From NCBI RefSeq assembly GCF_018130785.1, contig NZ_JAFCJT010000010.1, positions 124,001 through 188,000 on the forward strand: DNA of 64,000 nt. Direction: 5' to 3'. This DNA is from Bradyrhizobium liaoningense (GTDB lineage: Bacteria; Pseudomonadota; Alphaproteobacteria; Rhizobiales; Xanthobacteraceae). A model generated the notes under the pieces. It ran no database searches. It worked only from the letters and a program-made list of their open reading frames with translations, and was not told the origin of the DNA. The position numbers and the translations under genes were made by a program. Shown here one piece after another: positions 58,066-64,000 of the stretch (positions are counted from its first letter, which is position 1; each line of letters begins with the position of its first letter).

Positions 58066-58770
58066 TCAGTTGGTGGCCTTGCTGGCGCTCACCAGCGTCG
58101 GCTTTTCAATGTAGTTATCCGCGAACAGCTTTTTCAGGTTCTCGACCTTCGGAATGTCGTTGTAGGCGATGTAGGGCTGGTTCGGGTGCAGCGTCAGATA
58201 GTCCTGGTGATAGGCCTCCGCCGGGTAGAACGCCTCGAGCGCGCCGACCTTGGTCACGATCGGCTTGCTGAAGACCTTGGCGCCGTTGAGCTGGGCGATA
58301 TAGGCCTCCGCCACCTTCTTCTGCTCGTCGGAGGTGGTGAAGATCGCCGAGCGATATTGCGTGCCGGTGTCGGGGCCCTGGCGGTTGAGCTGGGTCGGGT
58401 CGTGCGCCACCGAGAAATAGATCTGGAGGATCTTGCCGTAGGAGATCTTCTTCGGGTCGTACTTGATCTCGACCGACTCGGCGTGTCCCGTCCGGCCGCT
58501 CGAGACCGTCTGGTAATCGGCCGTCGCCTTGGTGCCGCCGGCATAGCCGGAGACCGCGTTGACGACGCCCGCGGTGTGCTGGAACACGCCCTGTACGCCC
58601 CAGAAGCAGCCGCCGGCGATGACGGCGGTCTGGATCCCGGTTGCGGGCGCCGCATCCACGGTGGGAGCGGGGATCACGACCGCATCCTCCGCGGCCCTGG
58701 ACGGCACGGCAAAAGCCAGCGTCAGTGCGGTGGTGGCGGCGAGCAGCGAGGCGAGGGCGGGGCGGCGCAT
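58066..58770 (-). CDS. msrA: peptide-methionine (S)-S-oxide reductase, exported
   Basis: A 234-residue enzyme that reduces methionine-S-sulfoxide. The signal peptide (about 1-26, ending VPSRAAED) indicates export to the periplasm. The catalytic segment is GGCFWGVQ. VVNAVSGYAGG, HAESVEIKYDP and EAYHQDYL are family landmarks. It is upstream of msrB in the same operon, but MsrB lacks a signal, so the two act in different compartments unless MsrB is exported by another route. Confidence 0.95.
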   Translation of the reverse strand: MRRPALASLLAATTALTLAFAVPSRAAEDAVVIPAPTVDAAPATGIQTAVIAGGCFWGVQGVFQHTAGVVNAVSGYAGGTKATADYQTVSSGRTGHAESVEIKYDPKKISYGKILQIYFSVAHDPTQLNRQGPDTGTQYRSAIFTTSDEQKKVAEAYIAQLNGAKVFSKPIVTKVGALEAFYPAEAYHQDYLTLHPNQPYIAYNDIPKVENLKKLFADNYIEKPTLVSASKATN

Positions 58771-59015
58771 GGCGATCCTCTTCGAAAGGTCTGACAGTGT
58801 AGGGCGGCCGGGGACGGGCGAACAGCCTGTCTGGCCGCGTTTTCTGACACCTGAGATACGGGCGCAGGCGGCGATTGTTACGGGGGGACGGACACGAGTC
58901 TGTGAAAAATTGCCTCGGACAGCGCGGCTTGGCGAGGCCGGGAACTCCGGGCTAGATGAACGCGCGCGATCGACGATCGACTCAGAAATGTGGTGGCTGG
59001 AGCTGACCTGACAAC

Positions 59016-60701
59016 ATGCTGCGCGTCATTCCCCTGACTCTCGCCCTGCTGGCCGCCTGGACCTCGATCGCCGCGGCGGCTCCCCAGGACGGCGACGACT
59101 TCGCCGTCTGCCGCGATCGCCAGTCGGAGGCGCAGGCCCGCGCGGCGGCCTGCGACAATCTGCTGAAGGCCGACAAGCTCACCGGCAAGGACAAATCGCT
59201 CGCGCTGGTCGTGCGCGGCAATGCGCTGATCAACAAGCGCGACTACGACCGCGCCATCGAGGCGCTGTCGTCCGCCATCGATCTCGATCCTGACAATGTC
59301 GGCGCGGTGAACCTGCGCGGCCTGTCCCATGAGCGCAAGGGCGAGGACGATCTCGCCATGGCCGACTACAATCTCGCGATCCAGAAGCGTTCGAATTTCG
59401 GCTACGCCTACAACAACCGCGGCACCATTCATCTGCGCCACGGCGCGCTGCAAAGCGCGCTCGACGATTTCAACCTGTCGATCAAATACACGCCATCGTT
59501 CCTGCTCGGCTGGACCAACCGCGCCCGCATGCGCACGCTGAACAAGGATTTTGACGGCGCGCTGAAGGATTTTGCGGAGGCTGAGAAGATCGATCCCGCC
59601 GCGCCGCAGATCGCCGGCAACCGCTGCATCACCTACGGCATGATGGGCAAATACGACCAGGCTTTCGGCGACTGCAACAGCCTGATCCAGAAGCAGCCGA
59701 AGAACGCCTTCGCGATCAACAATCGCGCCGACGTCAACATGATGAAGGGTGATTTCGACGCGGCCCTGAACGACTACAACACGGTGATTCAGCTCTACCC
59801 CAACAATGTGCGGGCGCATTCCGGCCGCGGCCAGATCTACGAGCGCAAGAAGGATCTCGCGCAGGCCCGCGCCGACTACCGCGCCGCCGCCTATTCGCTG
59901 ACCAAGTTCGACGACCTCGACGTCGCGCGCGCCCGCGCCAAGGCGCAGGAGCGGCTCGCCGCGCTCACCCCGCAGGTGCCGGGCGGCGCCACCGGGCGCC
60001 GCGTTGCGCTGGTGATCGGCAATGGCGCCTACAAGAATGTCCATGCGCTGCCGAACCCGCCGCGCGACGCCAAGATGATCGCCGAGGTGCTGCGCGATCT
60101 CGGCTTCCAGACCGTGACGGATGCGCGGGACCTGACCCGGGACAAGTTCTTCCAGACGCTGCAGGCGTTCGCCGACGAAGCGGAAAAGGCCGATTGGGCC
60201 GTGGTCTATTACGCCGGCCACGGTTTCGAGATCGGCGGCGTGAACTACCTCGTTCCGATCGACGCCAGGCTTAGCGCCGACAAGGACGCCGAGACCGAGG
60301 CCGTTGCGCTGGAGCAGGTGATCGCCGCGGTGGGCGCTGCGAGAAAAGTGCGTCTGGTGATGCTGGATGCCTGCCGCGACAATCCCTTTGCGCCGACCAT
60401 GCAGCGCACGCTGTCGCTCAAACTGGTGGACAAGGGCTTTTCCAACATCGAGCCCGGCGCCGGCTTCATGGTGGTCTACGCCGCCAAGCACGGCGAGACC
60501 GCGATGGACGGCGACGGCGGCGCCGACAGTCCCTTCGCCACCGCGCTCGCCCGCGAGATCAAGGTGCCGCGCGTCGAGATCCGGAAGCTGTTCGACATCG
60601 TCCGCGATGACGTCTGGTCCGCCACCAAGCACGAGCAGCAGCCGTTTTCATACGGCTCGCCGCCGGGACGCGAGGACTTTTATTTTGTTGCGGGGAAGTG
60701 A
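59016..60701 (+). CDS. secreted TPR-caspase-like peptidase (C14 family)
   Basis: A 561-residue exported protein (signal about 1-20, ending SIAAAAP). A tetratricopeptide-repeat region runs over about 45-325, with typical pairs such as GNALINKRDYDRAIEALSSAI and RGTIHLRHGALQSALDDFNLSI. A caspase-type (peptidase C14) domain follows (about 330-555). The catalytic dyad is His402 in YYAGHGFEIGG and Cys453 in LDACRDNPF. VALVIGNGAYKN is the family start. Such bacterial metacaspase-like proteins are proteases or degenerate scaffolds. Here the dyad is intact. Its substrate is unknown. The gene is divergent from msrA. Confidence 0.9.
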   Translation: MLRVIPLTLALLAAWTSIAAAAPQDGDDFAVCRDRQSEAQARAAACDNLLKADKLTGKDKSLALVVRGNALINKRDYDRAIEALSSAIDLDPDNVGAVNLRGLSHERKGEDDLAMADYNLAIQKRSNFGYAYNNRGTIHLRHGALQSALDDFNLSIKYTPSFLLGWTNRARMRTLNKDFDGALKDFAEAEKIDPAAPQIAGNRCITYGMMGKYDQAFGDCNSLIQKQPKNAFAINNRADVNMMKGDFDAALNDYNTVIQLYPNNVRAHSGRGQIYERKKDLAQARADYRAAAYSLTKFDDLDVARARAKAQERLAALTPQVPGGATGRRVALVIGNGAYKNVHALPNPPRDAKMIAEVLRDLGFQTVTDARDLTRDKFFQTLQAFADEAEKADWAVVYYAGHGFEIGGVNYLVPIDARLSADKDAETEAVALEQVIAAVGAARKVRLVMLDACRDNPFAPTMQRTLSLKLVDKGFSNIEPGAGFMVVYAAKHGETAMDGDGGADSPFATALAREIKVPRVEIRKLFDIVRDDVWSATKHEQQPFSYGSPPGREDFYFVAGK

Positions 60702-60733
60702 CGAATTGGGGTGCGAAGCAACTCAATTCGTCA
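60699..60733 (+). terminator. hairpin at the caspase gene end
   Basis: Perfect 10-bp arms tgacgaattg and caattcgtca, 15-base loop. The left arm includes the TGA stop of the caspase-like gene. No T-run follows, but the position suggests a transcript end. The pattern (gacgaattg...caattcgtcattccggggcgatgcgaagcatcgaacc) resembles a dispersed repeat. Confidence 0.6.
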
Positions 60734-60773
60734 TTCCGGGGCGATGCGAAGCATCGAACCTGGCAGCGGGGCT

Positions 60774-61889
60774 TTAAACAACGATACTCAGCCGCTTCGC
60801 CGCCCGCGTAATCCCCGTGTACAGCCACCGCGCCCGGCTCTCCCCAAACGCAAAACTCTCGTCGAACAGCACGACGTCGTCCCATTGCGAGCCCTGCGAC
60901 TTGTGCACGGTCAGCACGTAGCCGTAGTCGAACTCGTCATAGGGCTTGCGCTGCTCCCAGGCGATCTGCTCGACGCCGCCTTCGAAGCAGTCGGCGCGCA
61001 CGGAGACCTTGGTCACCTTGTGCCCAAAATCCTCGTCCGGCGACAAGCGCATGCTGAGGATGCGTGATTTCGAGCGCGAGGTGTTGCGCGACTTCACGCG
61101 CCACAGGCCGCCGTTGAACAGGCCCTTCTTGCGGTTGTTGCGCAGGCAGACCAGCTTGTCGCCGGCGACCGGGAAGACGTCCTCGATATTCTGGCGCTGG
61201 CGCACCCGCATATTGTACGCGCGTCGCGTGTTGTTGCGGCCGACCAGGACCTGGTCGGCGCCCATGACGCGGTCAGGGTCGAGCTCTTTCCGCGACACCA
61301 CCTCGCTCTCGCCGTAACGGCCGATGTCGAGCTCGCGGCCCTCGCGCACGTCCATCGACATCCGCACGATCGGATCGTCTTGCGCCTGCCGGTGCACCTC
61401 GGTCAGCATCGCGTCCGGCTCGGTGTTGGTGAAGAAGCCGCCGCCCTGGATCGGCGGCAGCTGCGCGGGATCGCCCAGCACCAGCAGCGGGCAGTCGAAC
61501 GACATCAGGTCGCGGCCCAGTTCGGCGTCGACCATCGAGCATTCGTCGATCACGATCAGCTTGGCCTTCGAGGCCGGCGCGTCGTCCCACAGCTCAAAGC
61601 TCGGCTGCTCCTCGCCGGATTCGCGGGCGCGGTAGATCAGCGAGTGGATGGTGGAGGCCTCGTCGCAGCCCTTGTTGCGCATGACGAGGGCCGCTTTGCC
61701 GGTGAAGGCCGCGAATTTCACCTCGCCGTCGACGCCTTCGGCGATATGCCGCGCCAGCGTGGTCTTGCCGGTGCCGGCAAAGCCGAACAGGCGAAAGATC
61801 GGCGGCGTGCCGTTGCGGCCGGGTTTTGCTTTAAGCCAGTCGCCGACGGCCTTGAGCGCGGCGTCCTGATGCGGGGTGAAAGTGGCCAT
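60774..61889 (-). CDS. RecD-like ATP-dependent DNA helicase
   Basis: A 371-residue helicase of the UvrD/RecD superfamily I group. Walker A is FGFAGTGKTTLARHI and Walker B is LIVIDECSMVDAELG. The Q-type LLVLGDPAQLPPIQGGG, EVHRQAQDDPIVRM and the C-terminal motif YGYVLTVHKSQGSQWDDVVLFDES agree. The size is small for RecD but usual for the stand-alone RecD-like helicases (UvrD_C_2). The frame extends 13 codons further upstream. Its role, DNA repair or phage defence, is not certain. Confidence 0.87.
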   Translation of the reverse strand: MATFTPHQDAALKAVGDWLKAKPGRNGTPPIFRLFGFAGTGKTTLARHIAEGVDGEVKFAAFTGKAALVMRNKGCDEASTIHSLIYRARESGEEQPSFELWDDAPASKAKLIVIDECSMVDAELGRDLMSFDCPLLVLGDPAQLPPIQGGGFFTNTEPDAMLTEVHRQAQDDPIVRMSMDVREGRELDIGRYGESEVVSRKELDPDRVMGADQVLVGRNNTRRAYNMRVRQRQNIEDVFPVAGDKLVCLRNNRKKGLFNGGLWRVKSRNTSRSKSRILSMRLSPDEDFGHKVTKVSVRADCFEGGVEQIAWEQRKPYDEFDYGYVLTVHKSQGSQWDDVVLFDESFAFGESRARWLYTGITRAAKRLSIVV

Positions 61890-62071
61890 ATCTGTCTTGA
61901 GGAGGGGCGAAACGACGCGATTCGCCATCGTCCAAAACTAACCATTCGCCCCGCCGGTTCAAGCGCGCTCGCCCCGCTATTGCCGGCGGGGCACGCGTGT
62001 GAGCCTCGTAAGAGGTCGTCATGCCCGGGCTTGTCCCGCCTGCGCGGCCGAAGCCGCTTCGGGAGCGTTGG

Positions 62072-62725
62072 CTACTGCCAGCCGGGAACGCCGCGCATGT
62101 CGGGCAGATGGTGGGCGATGCCCTTGTGGCAGTCGATGCAGGTCTTTTCCTTGGTGAACAGGAAGCGCTGGTGCGCCACCGAGGCCCGCGGCGACTGCTT
62201 GGTGATGTCCATGGAATCGGCGCTGTGGCAGTTGCGGCACTCCAGGGAATCGTTGGCCTTGAAGCGCGCCCATTCATGCGCGGCCAGCTCGAGCCGGTGA
62301 TCCAAAAATTTTTCGCGGGTGTCGATCGTGCCGAAGATCTTGCCCCAGACCTCCTTGGAGGCCTGCATCTTGCGCGCGATCTTGTCGGTCCAGTTGTGCG
62401 GCACGTGGCAGTCCGGGCAGGTCGCGCGCACGCCGGAGCGATTGGTGAAGTGGATGGTCGACTTCAGCTCGGCGTAGACGTTGTCCTTCATCTCGTGGCA
62501 GCCGGTGCAGAACTTCTCGGTGTTGGTCAGTTCCAGCGCGGTGTTGAAGCCGCCCCAGAAGATCACGCCGGCCGCAAAGCCCGCGAGCACCAGCACGCCG
62601 AGCCCGAACACCGAGCTCGGCCGGATCAGCACCTGCCAGAGCTCGCGCGCGAAGTCCCAGCAGCGCAGGATAAAGCTACGCTTGGCTTCCAGCTTGTCCT
62701 TGGGCTCGTCAGCGGCCGTCGTCAT
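62072..62725 (-). CDS. napC: NapC/NirT tetraheme cytochrome c
   Basis: A 217-residue membrane-anchored cytochrome. The single membrane segment (about 36-57, SSVFGLGVLVLAGFAAGVIFWG) is followed by a periplasmic domain with four CxxCH heme sites (CTGCH, CPDCH, CRNCH, CIDCH). It moves electrons from the quinol pool to the periplasmic nitrate reductase NapAB. The ATG overlaps the napB stop by 4 bp (62722-62725). It is the last gene of a nap operon in the window. Confidence 0.97.
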   Translation of the reverse strand: MTTAADEPKDKLEAKRSFILRCWDFARELWQVLIRPSSVFGLGVLVLAGFAAGVIFWGGFNTALELTNTEKFCTGCHEMKDNVYAELKSTIHFTNRSGVRATCPDCHVPHNWTDKIARKMQASKEVWGKIFGTIDTREKFLDHRLELAAHEWARFKANDSLECRNCHSADSMDITKQSPRASVAHQRFLFTKEKTCIDCHKGIAHHLPDMRGVPGWQ

Positions 62726-63192
62726 CGGCGGCCACCGGGGCTGGCGCGCGAGAGCAGCGTGTCGATGTCGATGAAATCGTTGCTCACCGGCGGCGTGGCG
62801 GTGTTCTGCGGCACGTGGCATTCCGTGCAGAAGAAGCGCCGCGGCGAGATCGAGGCCAGGAACTGGCCGTCGCGGTCCATGAAATGCGTGATCGAGACCA
62901 TCGGCGCCTGCGATTCCGCGGTGCGTGCCCGCGCATGGCAGGACAGGCATTTGTTGCCGTTGAGGTCGATCTGGTAGCCGTCGATAGTGTGCGGAATGAC
63001 CGGCGGCTGCTCCGGATAGTTGCGCGACTCCCGCTCGGACGTGTTGCGGTTCGGCAGCATCGGCGGCGCCGGGCCCTCGTCATTGAGCGGCGCCGGGCCG
63101 CGCAGACCCGAGGTCACCGTCTGCGCGGTCAGGGAGCTCGCGCCCGCGGCAATCGCGACTGCGAGCAGGGCTATGCCAAATCGTTTCATCAT
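62722..63192 (-). CDS. napB: diheme cytochrome NapB
   Basis: A 156-residue periplasmic protein (signal about 1-24) with two CxxCH sites: CLSCH and CTECH. It accepts electrons from NapC and passes them to NapA. The two adjacent ATGs (63192 and 63189) both make a coupled start with napA. It overlaps napC by 4 bp. Confidence 0.96.
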   Translation of the reverse strand: MMKRFGIALLAVAIAAGASSLTAQTVTSGLRGPAPLNDEGPAPPMLPNRNTSERESRNYPEQPPVIPHTIDGYQIDLNGNKCLSCHARARTAESQAPMVSITHFMDRDGQFLASISPRRFFCTECHVPQNTATPPVSNDFIDIDTLLSRASPGGRR

Positions 63193-64000
63193 GACAGGTT
63201 CACCCGCTCGATGCGCACGGCGCATTTCTTGTAGTCGGTCTGCAGCGAGATCGGATCGGTGGCGTCCAGCGTCACCTTGTTGATCATCTTGGATTCATCG
63301 AACCACGGCACGAAGACGAGGCCACGCGGCGGCCGGTCGCGGCCGCGCGTCTCGACGCGGGCGCGGATGAAGCCGCGACGCGAGACCACCTTCACCTCGT
63401 CGCCGCGCCGGAGCTTGGCTTCCGACGCATCGTCGGGATGCATGAAGCAGACGGCTTCGGGAAACGCCTTGTAGAGCTCGGGCACGCGGCGCGTCATGGT
63501 GCCGGAATGCCAGTGCTCCAGCACGCGGCCGGTCGAGAGCCAGAGCGGATATTCGCTGTCGGGCGATTCCGCCGGCGGCTCATAGGGCAGGGCGAAGATG
63601 CGCGCCTTGCCGTCCGGATAGCCGTAGAACTGCACGTCTGTGCCCTGCTTGACATAGGGGTCGCGGCCCTCGCGGAAACGCCATTTGGTTTCCTGGCCGT
63701 TGACGACGGGCCAGCGCAGGCCGCGCTCGCGGTGATAGGCTTCGAACGGCGCGAGGTCGTGACCGTGGCCGCGGCCGAACGAGGCGTATTCCTCGAACAG
63801 GCCCTTCTGCACGTAGAAGCCGAACGCCCTGGATTCATCGTTGGCGTAGCCTTCCTCGATCTCCGAGGTCGCAAACTTGTCGACCTGGCCGTTCTTGTAG
63901 AGCACGTCGAACAGCGTCTTGCCGCGAACGTCCGGCTTCTTGGCGATCAGCTCCTCCGGCCACACTTCCTCGATCTTGAAACGCTTGGAGAACTCCATGA
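63189..64000 (-). CDS. napA: periplasmic nitrate reductase catalytic subunit NapA (3' part, partial)
   Basis: The C-terminal 270 residues or so of the large subunit; the gene continues past the right edge of the window. It shows typical molybdopterin-enzyme C-terminal features: YPLWLSTGRVLEHWHSGTMTRRVPELYKAFPE, which includes the conserved STGRVLEHWH segment, MHPDDASEAKLRRGDEVKV and the ending TDYKKCAVRIERVNLS. The start, the Fe-S motif and the Mo-ligating residue lie outside the window. It is followed by napB and napC, the usual nap order. napD and napE would lie beyond the edge. Confidence 0.96.
   Translation of the reverse strand, partial: MEFSKRFKIEEVWPEELIAKKPDVRGKTLFDVLYKNGQVDKFATSEIEEGYANDESRAFGFYVQKGLFEEYASFGRGHGHDLAPFEAYHRERGLRWPVVNGQETKWRFREGRDPYVKQGTDVQFYGYPDGKARIFALPYEPPAESPDSEYPLWLSTGRVLEHWHSGTMTRRVPELYKAFPEAVCFMHPDDASEAKLRRGDEVKVVSRRGFIRARVETRGRDRPPRGLVFVPWFDESKMINKVTLDATDPISLQTDYKKCAVRIERVNLS

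Noticed and set aside
58878..60632. 584-codon minus-strand frame over the caspase-like gene
   Set aside because: Shadow of the TPR-caspase gene, no ribosome site or domain.
1..64000. CRISPR array, prophage, insertion sequence or integrative element
   Set aside because: No regularly spaced repeats, transposase, integrase or tRNA-linked attachment site was seen; the repeats present are single palindromic elements.
1..64000. tRNA or rRNA genes
   Set aside because: No cloverleaf-like or rRNA-like stretch was recognised on reading the gaps; a covariance scan would be needed to exclude them.

Overview
The window is 64 kb of high-GC DNA from an alphaproteobacterium, most likely a Bradyrhizobium-type member of the Rhizobiales. 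This is inferred from gene content and is not proven. The clues are the hmuPTUV/hmuR/hmuQ/exbBD/tonB heme-uptake arrangement, nirK-nirV with FixK-type boxes, an NnrR/NnrS pair, periplasmic nitrate reductase genes, and several families of intergenic palindromic repeats of the kind familiar from Bradyrhizobium. No rRNA, tRNA, insertion sequence, prophage or CRISPR array was seen. It reads as ordinary chromosome.

Layout. 0-6.5 kb: two c-di-GMP proteins (a GGDEF protein and a PAS-GGDEF-EAL hybrid), small conserved proteins including two DUF465 proteins, and an LhgO-like flavoprotein. 6.5-11 kb: a GlpD-like dehydrogenase and a polyamine-type ABC cassette with no binding protein. 11-14.3 kb: a CUT1 sugar importer with no ATPase. 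14.5-20 kb: a secreted WG-repeat protein, an AsmA protein and a 3-oxoacid CoA-transferase. 20.2-26.7 kb: an anaerobic/denitrification island (nirV, nirK, a small membrane protein, hemN, a DUF1858 protein, nnrR, nnrS). 26.7-30.4 kb: an AraC regulator, a FixJ-like regulator with an altered phosphoacceptor, and a DUF4139 protein. 30.4-39.2 kb: a complete heme import and degradation locus. 39.4-45.4 kb: a phytase-like esterase and a second CUT1 importer without ATPase, with a 2-hydroxyacid dehydrogenase. 45.6-51 kb: a chemoreceptor, a TctC binding protein and two paralogous EamA exporters. 51.4-61.9 kb: purA and a string of housekeeping or uncharacterised genes (two small Cys-rich secreted proteins, msrA/msrB, a TPR-caspase, a RecD-like helicase). 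62-64 kb: napC, napB and the 3' part of napA, which runs off the window.

The most coherent biology is the 20-27 kb island. Four sequences of the form TTG-N8-CAA (FixK/FNR-type boxes) lie in four intergenic regions and are placed to serve nirK, hemN plus a divergent small membrane protein, the DUF1858 gene, and the divergent nnrR/nnrS pair. Together with napABC at the right edge, this suggests a low-oxygen, nitrogen-oxide-responsive regulon in which two small uncharacterised proteins may take part. The heme locus (uptake, degradation, energisation) and hemN also tie the window to heme supply.

Other points of interest: repeats that supply the stop codons of neighbouring genes, stem-loops between binding-protein and permease genes in both CUT1 operons, a purA leader with a nested hairpin, an AraC-type operator candidate with half-sites 21 bp apart, and a dehydrogenase with a degenerate nucleotide-binding glycine motif. 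All functions are read from sequence motifs. No database search was possible.
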